NCBI RefSeq assembly: GCF_047123815.1
Contig: NZ_CP138920.1
Location: 2,170,001 to 2,234,000, forward strand
Reading direction: 5' to 3'
DNA: 64,000 bases
From: Maricaulis sp017643475
GTDB lineage: Bacteria > Pseudomonadota > Alphaproteobacteria > Caulobacterales > Maricaulaceae
Below, one piece after another: positions 42,974-52,549 of this stretch (position 1 is its first letter; every line of letters begins with the position of its first letter). Under the pieces are notes generated by a model. The model was not told the origin of the DNA, made no database searches, and worked only from the letters and a program-made list of their open reading frames with translations. The position numbers and the translations under genes were made by a program.

Positions 42974-44263
42974 ATGGCCAATGTGACTGTTGTGGGCGCC
43001 CAATGGGGCGATGAAGGCAAGGGCAAGCTGGTGGACTGGTTGTCCCATCGCGCCGATGTCGTCGCGCGATTCCAGGGTGGTCATAATGCCGGTCATACCC
43101 TGGTCGTGGGCGAGAAAGTCTACAAGCTCTCCCTGCTGCCCTCCGGCGTGGTTCGCGGAAAACTCTCGGTTATTGGCAATGGCGTGGTTGTTGACCCCTG
43201 GGCCTTCGTGTCCGAGGTCGAGCGCATCCGCGAACAGGGTGTCGACATCACCCCGGACGTCGTGAAGATCTCCGAGACCGCTGCCCTCATCCTGCCGATC
43301 CACCGCGAGCTCGATGCCATGCGCGAGAATCGCGATGACGGCGAAGCCATCGGCACGACACGCCGGGGCATCGGTCCGGCTTATGAGGACAAGGTCGGAC
43401 GCCGCGCGGTTCGGGTTGTCGATCTGGCAGACGAGGACGCGTTGCGCGCCCGTGTCGCCGACATTCTCTTCCACCACAACTCCCTGCGCCGGGGTATGGG
43501 CCAGCCGGAATATGATGCCGACAAGCTGGTCGCTGAAATCCTCGAGATCGCACCGAAAATCCTGCCCTATTCCGCACCGGTCTGGCGCGACCTGCAGGCG
43601 GCCATCAAGGACGACAAGAAAATCCTGTTTGAAGGCGCCCAGGGCGCGCTGCTCGATGTCGACCACGGCACCTATCCCTTTGTGACCTCCTCGAACACGC
43701 ATTCCGGCCAGGCCGCTGCGGGCACGGGGTTGGGACCGAAGGATGTCGGTTACGTGCTCGGTATCGCCAAGGCCTATATGACCCGCGTGGGCGAAGGCCC
43801 GTTCCCGACCGAGCTGCACGACGAAATCGGCCAGCGCATCGGCGAACAGGGCCATGAGTTCGGCGTAGTCACCGGCCGCAAGCGTCGCTGTGGCTGGTTT
43901 GATGCCGTCATCACCCGCCAGACCCTGGCCCAGGGCGGTGTCACCGGCGTCGCGCTGACGAAGCTGGACGTGCTGGACGGATTCGACGAGATCAAGGTCT
44001 GCGTCGCTTATGAACTCGATGGCGAGCGTCTCGACTACCTGCCGGCTGGCAAGGAAGCCCAGGCCAATGTCAAACCGGTCTATGAGACCCTGCAGGGCTG
44101 GACCGGCTCCACCGCCGGCGCGCGGTCCTGGGCGCAGCTCCCGGCCGAAGCGGTCAAATATGTCCGCCGCCTGGAAGAACTGATCGAATGCCCGATCGCG
44201 CTCGTCTCAACCTCGCCGGAACGCGAGGACGTCATCCTGATGCAGGACCCGTTCAGGGGGTAG
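42974..44263 (+). CDS. purA: Adenylosuccinate synthetase
   Basis: 429 residues, standard length. It makes adenylosuccinate from IMP, aspartate and GTP. Seen: VVGAQWGDEGKGKLVDWL with the P-loop and catalytic Asp/His region, QGGHNAGHTLV, LLPSGV, TTRRGIGPAYEDKVGRRAVRV, LFEGAQGALLDVDHGTYPFVTSSNT, GPKDVGYVLGIAKAYMTRVGEGPFPTEL and TGRKRRCGWFD. Cytosolic. serC lies upstream in a gene order common to alphaproteobacteria, separated here by two extra genes. Confidence 0.97.
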   Translation: MANVTVVGAQWGDEGKGKLVDWLSHRADVVARFQGGHNAGHTLVVGEKVYKLSLLPSGVVRGKLSVIGNGVVVDPWAFVSEVERIREQGVDITPDVVKISETAALILPIHRELDAMRENRDDGEAIGTTRRGIGPAYEDKVGRRAVRVVDLADEDALRARVADILFHHNSLRRGMGQPEYDADKLVAEILEIAPKILPYSAPVWRDLQAAIKDDKKILFEGAQGALLDVDHGTYPFVTSSNTHSGQAAAGTGLGPKDVGYVLGIAKAYMTRVGEGPFPTELHDEIGQRIGEQGHEFGVVTGRKRRCGWFDAVITRQTLAQGGVTGVALTKLDVLDGFDEIKVCVAYELDGERLDYLPAGKEAQANVKPVYETLQGWTGSTAGARSWAQLPAEAVKYVRRLEELIECPIALVSTSPEREDVILMQDPFRG

Positions 44264-44385
44264 GTTCGGGCGGTCGAGCCGCTCATTCCAACCCGTAAAA
44301 TTCGCATCAAACTTGGCCGCGCAATTTGAGCCTCGCTTAAAACGCCACTGGCAGGCTCCTCCTCACGAAATTGAGGGAGAGCCCC

Positions 44386-44907
44386 ATGGCCCTGGTCCGA
44401 ATGCGTACCCTGATGGCGATTGTCGCCAGTGTGTCTGCCCACCTGGTCTTTGCCAGTGCGGCCTTTGCCAATGACTGCACCCGCTTTGCCGAACATCGCG
44501 ACAGCTATCTCTACCGGACCAGTGCCGGCATGGAGCAGGCGCTGGCACAGATGGCCCAGCAGCGCGGAGTTCCGGTCGAGGCGGCTGCGTTCTACTGGGG
44601 AGGCGATCTGATGCGGGCCAATGACCCGGCCAGCCTGCGCTCACTCTCGCTTTTGACCCTGGCCAGTTATGGCTGGCGCAACAATACCGATCGTGCCGAA
44701 ACGGCGATGGCGCGGATTTTCAACGAGCGGGGGCACGCCTTTGCCGGACTGCTTGTCGGGCTGATGCTGTCGGATGAGCAGGGGCAGGCGGATTTCTACC
44801 AGGCGCGTGCCTATCTGGCCGATGCCTCCCGAGCCGGCAGCAGCGATGCGGAAGCCTTCCTGGCCCTGTACGACCGCTGTCATCGCAGGGCCATGGCCTT
44901 CAACTGA
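44386..44907 (+). CDS. Exported small protein, SEL1-like helices
   Basis: 173 residues from ATG 44386, GAGGGAGA upstream. Signal peptide ends HLVFASAAFA/NDCTRF. The remainder is helical: QALAQMAQQRGVPVEAAAFYWGGDL, MARIFNERGHAFAGLLVGLMLSDEQG and ARAYLADASRAGSSDAEAFLALYDRC read as degenerate SEL1-type repeats. Three Cys may form disulfides. Function unknown. Confidence 0.72.
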   Translation: MALVRMRTLMAIVASVSAHLVFASAAFANDCTRFAEHRDSYLYRTSAGMEQALAQMAQQRGVPVEAAAFYWGGDLMRANDPASLRSLSLLTLASYGWRNNTDRAETAMARIFNERGHAFAGLLVGLMLSDEQGQADFYQARAYLADASRAGSSDAEAFLALYDRCHRRAMAFN

Positions 44908-45068
44908 CTTGCCTGCAAGGTAGGGGGATTGCTCAGGCGCCGATCTCTTTTGAGGTCGGCGTTTTGCACGCTAGGGAAGACGGACTCGGGACTCTTGCAG
45001 TTGTTTCATCATCCAAACAGGTGGTGGGAAGCATCTGTGGAATATGACGAGTGTGAAGCGAGTAGAAA

Positions 45069-45833
45069 ATGCCAATCCGTCAAAAGACCCTGTTTGAAAC
45101 CCAAGGCCTGTGTGTGCGCCTCAGCCATTATGGTGCTGACGAGGCCATGGATGCACATGGGCATGACTACCACCAGGTCTCCTGGTTGCTGGCTGGAGAG
45201 ATGGCCGAGTGTATCGCCCGCAGTGACTGCGAGATCCTGCAGCCCGCGCGAGGCGTGAAGCCCGCCGGCTGCATGCACGCCAATGTCTATGGTCGTCAGG
45301 GTTCGCTCATTCTTTCCGCCAATCTGGACTGTGACGCCATGCGGGGATTTCTGCCTCGTGGCGAGCTGGACTGGGGTTGGGGAGAAAGCGAGGACGGTAA
45401 TGCCCATGTCCACGCATTGATGAATGTCATCGCCACGAGTGGTGCGCTGGCGCGTGATGCCGTCGCGGATTTGCTGGCCAGTGCCGGTTCGGTCTCCCGG
45501 GGGCGTGATGCCGAGATACCGGCCTGGCTGACGCGCGTGCGAGAGCAATTGCGCGATGATGAATTTGCACCCGACCTGGAAAGCCTGGCCGAGGGCGCCG
45601 GCGTTCACCGGGTGCACCTGTCGCGCAGTTTTGCCCGGCATTTCGGCGTACCGCCCAGCGTCTATCGTGCCCGCAGCCGGGCCGCGATGGGATTGAGCCG
45701 TCTGGTCAACGGTGCGGAACCGGCCATGGCCGCCATCGAGGCAGGCTTTGCCGACCAGGCGCACTTTACTCGATGGGTCAAGAAAATGACCGGCCTGCCC
45801 CCCCGAAAGCTGCAACGTCTCATGGCAGTGTGA
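45069..45833 (+). CDS. AraC family transcriptional regulator
   Basis: 254 residues: an N-terminal cupin-like sensor with histidines (YGADEAMDAHGHDYHQVSWLLAGEM) and a C-terminal AraC double HTH (LESLAEGAGVHRVHLSRSFARHFGVPPSVYRARSRAAMGLSRL, then AMAAIEAGFADQAHFTRWVKKMTGLPPRKL). Effector unknown. Its terminator follows immediately, so it is a single-gene unit. The serine hydrolase downstream may be a target, by proximity only. Confidence 0.92.
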   Translation: MPIRQKTLFETQGLCVRLSHYGADEAMDAHGHDYHQVSWLLAGEMAECIARSDCEILQPARGVKPAGCMHANVYGRQGSLILSANLDCDAMRGFLPRGELDWGWGESEDGNAHVHALMNVIATSGALARDAVADLLASAGSVSRGRDAEIPAWLTRVREQLRDDEFAPDLESLAEGAGVHRVHLSRSFARHFGVPPSVYRARSRAAMGLSRLVNGAEPAMAAIEAGFADQAHFTRWVKKMTGLPPRKLQRLMAV

Positions 45834-45836
45834 ACC

Positions 45837-45867
45837 AGACCCGCTTTGGCAACGAAGCGGGTCTTTT
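45837..45867 (+). terminator. Rho-independent terminator after the AraC gene
   Basis: AGACCCGCTT (45837-45846) pairs perfectly with AAGCGGGTCT (45855-45864), with an 8-base loop and a TTTT run to 45867. It begins 4 bp after the AraC stop codon. Confidence 0.9.
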
Positions 45868-46091
45868 CCTGTCTGAACCAATTTTCAGACTGGCGTTACA
45901 TGCGTTCAAGAACGCGACCGTGCTGCCCGCTACATTCAGCTCATAGAGTTGGAAGGCGGTTATCTTCTCCGGGTTGTTATCTTTGTTATGAAGATAATTC
46001 TTCTTCGGGAGGTCGAATTAAAAGCAACGCGAAGATGAGCTACCCCTTCTCTGTCTGCCGGGAAACCGGCAACGAACAAGGAGAACCTCTC

Positions 46092-47612
46092 ATGGTTAAA
46101 TCTGCGCTTTTGGCCGCTGCGGCGACTATCGGGCTGAGCGCATCTGCCCTCGCGGAAACCCCGCAAGGCGCAGCTGAGCAGCTTCGTGACTTCCTCAATC
46201 GTTTCGAAAATCTTGGACCGGGTTATGCGACTGTCGTCGTCACGGCTGACGATGTTCTGCTGAATCATGTTTCCGGTGAACGTCGCGCCTCCACCGGTGC
46301 ACCGCTGACAGCGGACACGCCGATCTATATTGCGTCCCAGACCAAGGCCTATCTCGGTCTTGTCGCCGCTGTCCTCGACGAGCGTGGTGTGTTCTCCCTG
46401 GATGCGACCATCGGCGATGTCTGGCCGGATCTGGGTGAGGCCGGTGGTGTCGACATTCGTGGGTATACGATGAGCGATCTTCTGAGCCACCAGGTGCCGA
46501 TCAATGTTGGCGTGATCAACATGATTGAAGCCTATTCCATGACGATCAATCCGGCTGACTATCCGCGCCTGATCGAGAATTTCGGCGAGGCTCGAGATGA
46601 GGGCTTCGAGTACGACAATCTCGGCTATAATATTTACGCTGCGCTGCTGGAAACGGCGACCGGCAAGAGCTGGCAGGACTGGATGGACGAGGTGCTCTTC
46701 GATCCGCTGGGCATGGACAGCACGTCTGCGCGCACCTCCGACTACAGCCTGGATGAGCTGTCCTGGAGCCATATCTGGCAGGGTGAGGAGCTTGGCTGGT
46801 ACGAACAGCGGCCCAAGACCGATCACATGATGCAGTCTGCCGGTGGCCTGGTAACCTCCACCAATGACATGGCTGTCTGGCTGCAGATGCAGCTGCGTGG
46901 CGAAGGCCCGGCCGGTTCCGGCATCTCCGCCAATGCCGTCAGCACAGCCCAGCAGGGTTATGTCCAGACGGGCATGGAAGACCGCCGCAATGCCTATGAG
47001 CTGGTCTGCAGCGAGTACACACTGGGCTGGAATGTCTGTGATTTCGAGGGCTATGAAGTCCACATCCACGGCGGTGGTTATATCGGCGCCCGCACGCAGA
47101 TGGCTTTCGTTCCGGAACTGGGTGTCGGCATCGCCGCCTTTGCCAATTCCGACAACAATACCGGTTGGGTCACCAGCCGTACGATCAACATGTATCTGCA
47201 ATTCCTCGTCGAGCACGAGGATGCCGAGGCCTGGTCGACCCGCCGCCCGGAGATCTACTCCCAGCGTGAGGGCCGTCTGCTGGAATTCCGCCAGGGTCGT
47301 GACGCCGAGGATCGTGCCAATGAGCAATGGGGTGGATGGAGCTGGGCGCCGAGCCATGACGAGCTGCGCCAGTTCGTGGGCACCTATTCCACCGGTGAAC
47401 CCTATCTGGATGTCCAGGTGGTTTACGAGAACGGGGCGCTGACGGCGATGTGGGGCGATGCACCTTACCCGCTGACGCCGGCCCAGCAGGATCTGTTCGG
47501 TGCGCAGCCCTATGCCTTCGAGAGCCGTGAGGCTTTCAGCTTCGAGCGTGATGACAGCGGTCGCGTGGTCTCCATGACCTGGGGTGACGACACCTACGCC
47601 CGCACACAGTAA
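46092..47612 (+). CDS. Exported serine hydrolase, beta-lactamase/PBP fold
   Basis: 506 residues from ATG 46092 (signal peptide MVKSALLAAAATIGLSASALA). The frame is open upstream, but that part is intergenic. SxxK nucleophile motif is SQTK in DTPIYIASQTKAYLGLV; the second motif is Y-x-N in EYDNLGYNIYAAL; a third HxG-type element is HIHGGGYIGARTQMAF. A C-terminal beta-rich domain (LRQFVGTYSTGEPYLDVQVVYENGALTAMWG) is like that of esterase/D-aminopeptidase relatives. Likely periplasmic peptidase or esterase; not necessarily a drug-resistance enzyme. Confidence 0.9.
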   Translation: MVKSALLAAAATIGLSASALAETPQGAAEQLRDFLNRFENLGPGYATVVVTADDVLLNHVSGERRASTGAPLTADTPIYIASQTKAYLGLVAAVLDERGVFSLDATIGDVWPDLGEAGGVDIRGYTMSDLLSHQVPINVGVINMIEAYSMTINPADYPRLIENFGEARDEGFEYDNLGYNIYAALLETATGKSWQDWMDEVLFDPLGMDSTSARTSDYSLDELSWSHIWQGEELGWYEQRPKTDHMMQSAGGLVTSTNDMAVWLQMQLRGEGPAGSGISANAVSTAQQGYVQTGMEDRRNAYELVCSEYTLGWNVCDFEGYEVHIHGGGYIGARTQMAFVPELGVGIAAFANSDNNTGWVTSRTINMYLQFLVEHEDAEAWSTRRPEIYSQREGRLLEFRQGRDAEDRANEQWGGWSWAPSHDELRQFVGTYSTGEPYLDVQVVYENGALTAMWGDAPYPLTPAQQDLFGAQPYAFESREAFSFERDDSGRVVSMTWGDDTYARTQ

Positions 47613-47762
47613 CGCCTGTTCAGCCCGTCCTGTGCCGCATTGGGGCTGTCAGGTGCCCCGTCGGAGTTCACCCGGGTTATCGAGCTTCGGCGGGGCAGCA
47701 ATTTCACTTGCGCGAGGCGTCAGGCTTTCTAGTCTGGCGCCTCAAGTCTTGTGGAGGGGACA

Positions 47763-49004
47763 ATGCGTATTCTTATGGTGTCGGCTGCTGCTGCTGCACT
47801 TCTGGCGGGCTGCGGAGCCCAGAATTCCGGTGGTGGCGAGGAGACCGAGGCGGAGTTCCTGGCGCGGGCTGCCGAGATCCATGACCGCGTGCTGACCCTC
47901 GACACGCATGTTGATACCGGACCGGGTTTCGGTACGCCGGCACTCGATCCGGGTGGCCCAACCGACGCCCAGGTTGATCTGCCGAAAATGCGCGAGGGTG
48001 GCCTCGATGCTGCGTTCTTTATCGTCTATGTCGGTCAGGGTGATCTGACCGAGGAAGGATATGCGGAGGCCCACGCCGAAGCCGAGAACAAGTATGAGGG
48101 CATTCGCCTCATGCTGGAAAACCATCCCCACCAGATCAGTCTCGCCGTCACCGCGGACGAGGTCGAGGAGATCGCTGCGACCGGCCGCCGTGTTGCCCTG
48201 ATCGGTATGGAGAATTCCTATCCGCTGGGCCCGTCGATCGAGGATGTGCCGATGTGGGCAGAGCGCGGTGTGCGCTACATGTCCATCACCCATTTCGGCA
48301 ACAACCAGTTCGGCACCTCGTCCAATCCAAATCTGACGGCCGGTGATGACCCGGTCGATCGCGGTCTGACCGACCTGGGCCGCGCGCTGGTCGCCGAACT
48401 GAATGATTATGGCATCATGATCGACGTCTCCCATGTGGGTAAGGAAACCGGTCTCGAGGCGATCCGCATGTCCCGTGCACCGGTGATGGGCTCGCACTCC
48501 GGCGTCCAGGGTGTTTATGCCCATCCACGCAACTTCGATGATGAGCAGCTTCGCGCGATCCGCGATAATGGCGGTGTTGCCCAGATGGTCGCGTTCCGCG
48601 GTTACGTCCAGGCGATGGATGAGGGACTTGCGGCCGCCCGCAATGAGCTGATGGTCGAGCTGGGTCTCGATACGGCTGAAGGCCGCGCCAATGCGTCTGC
48701 GGAGACCTTCACGGAGGCCCGTGCCCGCATGGCAGAGCTGCAGAGCCAGTATCCAGATGTGACGATTTCCGACTTTGTCGACCATATCGACCATGCTGTC
48801 GCGGTGGCCGGTGTTGATCATGTCGGCATTGCCTCGGACTTTGATGGCGGCGGCGGTGTTGGCGGCTGGGACGATGCCACGACCACACCGGCGGTCACGG
48901 CGGAACTCCTGCGCCGCGGCTATTCCGAGGAAGATATCGCCAAGATCTGGGGCCTGAACGTGCTTCGGGTGATGCGGGCGGTCGAGGCGGCTGCGGTTCA
49001 CTAG
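47763..49004 (+). CDS. Membrane dipeptidase (M19 family) lipoprotein
   Basis: 413 residues from ATG 47763 behind GGAGGGGAC. The lipobox LLAGC predicts lipidation. M19 metal ligands: LDTHVDTGPG (HxD), ALIGMENSY (bridging Glu), THFGNNQFG, MIDVSHVG, PVMGSHSGV and HVGIASDFDGGGG. Renal dipeptidase-like enzymes cleave dipeptides including D-residue and beta-lactam types. It lies 150 bp after the serine hydrolase; both could act in periplasmic peptide turnover. Confidence 0.94.
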   Translation: MRILMVSAAAAALLAGCGAQNSGGGEETEAEFLARAAEIHDRVLTLDTHVDTGPGFGTPALDPGGPTDAQVDLPKMREGGLDAAFFIVYVGQGDLTEEGYAEAHAEAENKYEGIRLMLENHPHQISLAVTADEVEEIAATGRRVALIGMENSYPLGPSIEDVPMWAERGVRYMSITHFGNNQFGTSSNPNLTAGDDPVDRGLTDLGRALVAELNDYGIMIDVSHVGKETGLEAIRMSRAPVMGSHSGVQGVYAHPRNFDDEQLRAIRDNGGVAQMVAFRGYVQAMDEGLAAARNELMVELGLDTAEGRANASAETFTEARARMAELQSQYPDVTISDFVDHIDHAVAVAGVDHVGIASDFDGGGGVGGWDDATTTPAVTAELLRRGYSEEDIAKIWGLNVLRVMRAVEAAAVH

Positions 49005-49012
49005 GCCGGGGT

Positions 49013-49579
49013 ATGGATCTGCATCATCACCAACGTCTCCAACCGGAACTGGACCCAGGCGAGCGAGTCTTGTGGAGCGAGGCTCCCGACCCGTTGACAC
49101 TGCTCGTGCAGCAGCGTGGATACCGGTTGGCGTTCTTGCTGTGCTGGACCCTCTTCGCGGTGATCGCAGCGAGTACTCTGCTGCTTCATCAAGGCGATGC
49201 CTTCCCGCAGCAGCAAAGTTCGCTCGTGTTTGTGATGCTGGCCGTGCCGGTGGTGTTTGTCGGTGTCGGCTTGGTTTCATTGGTCCGCGAGAGTTTGGAG
49301 GCCAGGAACGCCTGGACGACTCTCTACGCGGTCACGGATCGTCGCGGGATCATCCTGGCGGGACGCGGTGGTGTAACCAGCATCCATGTTTCCGAGATGG
49401 GTAATTTAACGCGAAAGGGCTCGGCCGGTCGGGAAAGCCTCCTATTCACCGTGGGCAGATGGGACCATGGCGGGCGAGGTTCCGCCTGGATTCCAGGCAA
49501 GGGCTTTGTCGGTATCAAGGATGCCCGGAAAGTCGAGCGCCTGCTGCGGCAGCAGCTTATAGACAGGAACCCCGACTAG
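49013..49579 (+). CDS. Two-helix membrane protein with bacterial PH-like domain
   Basis: 188 residues, 8 bp after the dipeptidase gene. An N-terminal strand region ends GERVLWSEAPDP, then two membrane helices (RLAFLLCWTLFAVIAASTLLL and LVFVMLAVPVVFVGVGLVSLV), then WTTLYAVTDRRGIIL, the YxVTDRR core of bPH domains, and a C-terminal strand pair. It shares this layout with the gene at 51999 and is probably its distant paralog. Function unknown. Confidence 0.78.
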   Translation: MDLHHHQRLQPELDPGERVLWSEAPDPLTLLVQQRGYRLAFLLCWTLFAVIAASTLLLHQGDAFPQQQSSLVFVMLAVPVVFVGVGLVSLVRESLEARNAWTTLYAVTDRRGIILAGRGGVTSIHVSEMGNLTRKGSAGRESLLFTVGRWDHGGRGSAWIPGKGFVGIKDARKVERLLRQQLIDRNPD

Positions 49580-49588
49580 GAGGACACC

Positions 49589-50407
49589 TTGCACGCTTCG
49601 ATGTTTGTCGCCACGCTCTTTGGAGCGGCCCTTGCCCATCCCGTCGAAGGCGAGGACACCACTGCCCAATTCCTCGCCAATGAGGCCATTCTGGTCACGG
49701 CCGGCGAGACCAAGATCCTGTTCGATCCGCTGTTCACCCATTCCTATGGCTATCCACTGGTCGAGCCGGACACCAAGGCGCGCCTGATGGCGAGCGAGGG
49801 TGAGTTTGACGGCGTTGACGCAGTGCTTGTCAGCCATGTGCATGGGGATCATTTCGACGCGCCGGAGATGAACGCCTATCTGGCCGCCCATGCCGAGGTG
49901 ATCCTGGTTGCACCGCACCAGGCGCAGTTGGACATGCGCGCTGCAGCGGGTTGGCAGGAGGGCTTTGTTGAACGACTGCGCATTCTGCCCTTCACGGCCC
50001 AGCCCCAGGAGCTGGTGATTGCTGCGGATGACGTGGCCGACGCGATCCGGATCGAGGCGGTGCACATTCCCCATGCCGGCGGTCCCGGTCGCTCTCACAT
50101 CCAGAACATGGTCTATCGCGTGACGCTGAACGGCGAGGCCACGGTGATGCATCTCGGCGATGCGACCCAGGACCCGCGTGACTACACCCCGCACCAGGCC
50201 CATTTCCAGGCGCACGAGACCCACAACGCCTTTCCGCCCTACTGGCTGATTGCGGACTGGGGTGGTGATCGTGTCCGCGCGACCCTCAATGCCGACCACG
50301 TCACCGGCATTCACGTGCCGATAAACGCGCCCATTTCCGTGCGTGCCAGCCGCGAGGACTTCTTCACCGAGGCGGGCGAGACGCGCGCTGTTCACGGTCA
50401 CTACTAG
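49589..50407 (+). CDS. Metallo-beta-lactamase fold hydrolase (copy 1)
   Basis: 272 residues from TTG 49589 with AGGAGG upstream. UlaG-like L-ascorbate-6-P lactonase group of the MBL fold: ILVTAGETKILFDPLFTH, the metal motif VSHVHGDHFDA, VHIPHAGG and VMHLGDATQDP. The N-terminus is hydrophobic and ends LAHPVEG, suggesting export. It is adjacent to a clear paralog at 50491, and 10 bp after the PH-like gene. Substrate unknown. Confidence 0.9.
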   Translation: MHASMFVATLFGAALAHPVEGEDTTAQFLANEAILVTAGETKILFDPLFTHSYGYPLVEPDTKARLMASEGEFDGVDAVLVSHVHGDHFDAPEMNAYLAAHAEVILVAPHQAQLDMRAAAGWQEGFVERLRILPFTAQPQELVIAADDVADAIRIEAVHIPHAGGPGRSHIQNMVYRVTLNGEATVMHLGDATQDPRDYTPHQAHFQAHETHNAFPPYWLIADWGGDRVRATLNADHVTGIHVPINAPISVRASREDFFTEAGETRAVHGHY

Positions 50408-50490
50408 TTGTAGCTATCACTGTCACCGGCTGATTGCCAAGACCGGTCGTGTTGGTCATGCTCGCCTTGAGTGCCGGGGGAGATCAATTG

Positions 50491-51312
50491 ATGATACACT
50501 GCCCAACCCTGGCGGCTGCGCTGTTGAGCGCGGCGATGGCGCACCCGGTCGCAGGTGATGATGCGACGGCCCATTTCCTGGCCAATGAAGCCGTGCTGGT
50601 GACAGCTGGCGAGACCCGGATCCTGTTTGATCCGCTGTATATCCATTTCAACGGCATCCAGCCGATCCCGCGCCGTATCAAGCGCCGCCTGATGGCAGGC
50701 GAGGACGAGTTCGAAGGCGTTGATGTCGTCTTTGTCAGCCATATCCATGACGATCATTTCGATGCCGAGGCAATGCTCCGCTACATGCGCCGTCATCCGG
50801 CTGTCGTGCTGGTTGCCCCGTCCCAGGCCCGGCCGATGATGGAGACCGAGCGCGACTGGGACGACGGCCTGGCTGATCGCATCGTGGCGTTGCCCTTCAT
50901 TGTAGAACCCATGGGATTTGTCGTCGCCACGCCGGAAGACCCGCGGGCGCTGGTCATCGAGGCGGTCTATGTGCCCCATGCCGGCGGATCCAACTGGGCC
51001 AGCGTCCAGAACACGGTCTATCGCGTCACGCTGAACGGCGAGATCACGGTGATGCATCTCGGCGATGCGACGCCGGATGAAGCGATCTACGAGACCCATC
51101 AAGAGCATTTCCAGGCCGTGCGGACCGATCACGCTTTCCCGCCTTTCTGGCTGGTCACGGAATGGGGTGGCGACGTGCTGCGCGAGCGGATCAATGCAGA
51201 GTCGCTCACCGGCATCCATCTCGGCCCTTTCCCACCGGTTGCGGTTCGCGCCAGCGACGAGGATTTCTTCACCGAGCCGGGCGAGACGCGGGATCTTCAC
51301 GCGCATGAGTGA
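50491..51312 (+). CDS. Metallo-beta-lactamase fold hydrolase (copy 2)
   Basis: 273 residues from ATG 50491 (GGGGGAGA upstream; TTG 50488 also possible). It shares long blocks with copy 1: ATAHFLANEAVLVTAGETR, FDPLYIHFNG, FVSHIHDDHFDAEAM, VYRVTLNGEITVMHLGDATPD and RASDEDFFTEPGETR, so it arose by tandem duplication. The metal motif HxHxDH is intact as HIHDDH. Signal-like N-terminus LAAALLSAAMAHPVAG. Function unknown; the two copies differ most in residues 60-110, where substrate specificity may have split. Confidence 0.9.
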   Translation: MIHCPTLAAALLSAAMAHPVAGDDATAHFLANEAVLVTAGETRILFDPLYIHFNGIQPIPRRIKRRLMAGEDEFEGVDVVFVSHIHDDHFDAEAMLRYMRRHPAVVLVAPSQARPMMETERDWDDGLADRIVALPFIVEPMGFVVATPEDPRALVIEAVYVPHAGGSNWASVQNTVYRVTLNGEITVMHLGDATPDEAIYETHQEHFQAVRTDHAFPPFWLVTEWGGDVLRERINAESLTGIHLGPFPPVAVRASDEDFFTEPGETRDLHAHE

Positions 51313-51362
51313 GCTGACCTTGCCAAATCACCGGCGCGCGTCCATTTTCGCCAGCAATTGAG

Positions 51363-51438
51363 TTCCGAGGGGTGCCCCGCATGCGGGTGCTGAGAAAGAC
51401 CCTTAGGACCGGATCCGGGTCATGCCGGCGTCGGGACG
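51363..51438 (+). promoter_or_regulatory. TPP riboswitch (THI element)
   Basis: The thi-box landmarks are all present in order: AGGGGTGCCCCGCATGCGGG, GTGCTGAGA, GACCCTTAGGACCGGATCC, GGGTCATGCCGGCGTCGGGA. The 3' end is about 8 bp before the start of the next gene and runs into its GGAGCAGGA ribosome site, so control is probably at translation initiation. The first regulated gene is the HEAT-like gene, with the PH-like gene and thiC behind it. Confidence 0.93.
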
Positions 51439-51447
51439 GAGCAGGAT

Positions 51448-52002
51448 ATGAGCGACCAGACCACCGCGCACACAAAAGCCCGTTTGAGGGCAGCGATCAG
51501 CGAGTTTGACGGCAAGGCGATGAGCCTGTTGTGCGAGGCGAAGGTCCAGCTGCGCGATGCGCCCGGTTTCTGGGACGCGCTTTACGACCTTGTCGATGAC
51601 GATGAACCGCTGATCCAGGCCGGCTCGACCTGGCTGGTCCAGCAGAGCCTGAAATGCGGTGACCTGATCCTGGCCGACATCGCCACCGCGATCTCGCCCC
51701 GGCTGGGCCGGCTGACCCATTGGGGCGCCGTTTTGCACATTTTGCAGGCGCTGGACGGCTATGACCGTCCGCTGCCGGAAGGACCGAAACTGGCGCGGTT
51801 TGCGCAATCCTACATCACCCACGCGCGCCCCTTTGTGCGCGCCTGGGCGGTCAATGCGCTGTGCGTGCTGGCCATCCACCATCCCGAATTCCGCGCGGCG
51901 GCTGAAACCGCACGCAATGACGCCCTCAATGACACCGCCGCCTCGGTGCGGGCCCGCGCGCGCAAGGCGCCGGTTGTAGAAATGGCGGGAGGTGCAGTGT
52001 GA
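51448..52002 (+). CDS. HEAT-repeat-like protein in the TPP-regulated thiC operon
   Basis: 184 residues, entirely helical and cytoplasmic. The repeats are of the HEAT type: WDALYDLVDDDEPLIQAGSTWLVQQS, RPFVRAWAVNALCVLAIHHPEFR and NDALNDTAASVRARARKA. ATG 51448 lies directly under the TPP riboswitch. Its TGA overlaps the GTG of the next gene (GTGA). HEAT proteins mediate protein-protein contact; a thiamine-related function is inferred only from the riboswitch. No known thiamine enzyme matches. Confidence 0.8.
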   Translation: MSDQTTAHTKARLRAAISEFDGKAMSLLCEAKVQLRDAPGFWDALYDLVDDDEPLIQAGSTWLVQQSLKCGDLILADIATAISPRLGRLTHWGAVLHILQALDGYDRPLPEGPKLARFAQSYITHARPFVRAWAVNALCVLAIHHPEFRAAAETARNDALNDTAASVRARARKAPVVEMAGGAV

Positions 52003-52549
52003 CAGCCGAGTTCAGAATGCAACTAATGTCGGCCCGAGCGGACGGGTGGCACATTCGGGAAGGCGAGACACTCTTGCGTGAGGAACGCGTCGACCGACGC
52101 GAGGAGGAACTCAGGCTGCGTTCTCAATGGATGAAGAAGTTACTTACACGTATCGTAGCGCCGCTTTTCGGCGCCGGTTCGCTGGCGCTTCTGTTTCTCG
52201 CGCTTCCCGCTCGTTCGGCCTTTTTAAGTGTTGCTCACTGGGTCCTGTTCGGCGTCAGCGTTCTTTATTTTACTGCGTTGTGTCTGTCGCTGTCGCGTCG
52301 ACCAAACACTGAGTGGATGGTCCACACCTACCTATTTACGGACCAGCGAGCTGTCGCTCTTGATGGGCGCGGTCAGATCGCTGACATTATCAACCGAGAC
52401 CAGATTGAACGCGCTGTTCTACTCCAGAACGCTATTACGATGGGCCGCACAGATGACCCATCTGGCGAATGGTCTTTTCGCATTTCGGATGTCGACGACC
52501 TGAGTCAAATGTATCAGTTCGTTACTAAAATTTATGAAGGAGACACCCC

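Noticed and set aside
46092..47612. Serine hydrolase as an antibiotic-resistance beta-lactamase
   Set aside because: SxxK/YxN are shared by esterases and peptidases; length and C-terminal domain fit the general hydrolase group, so no resistance claim is justified.
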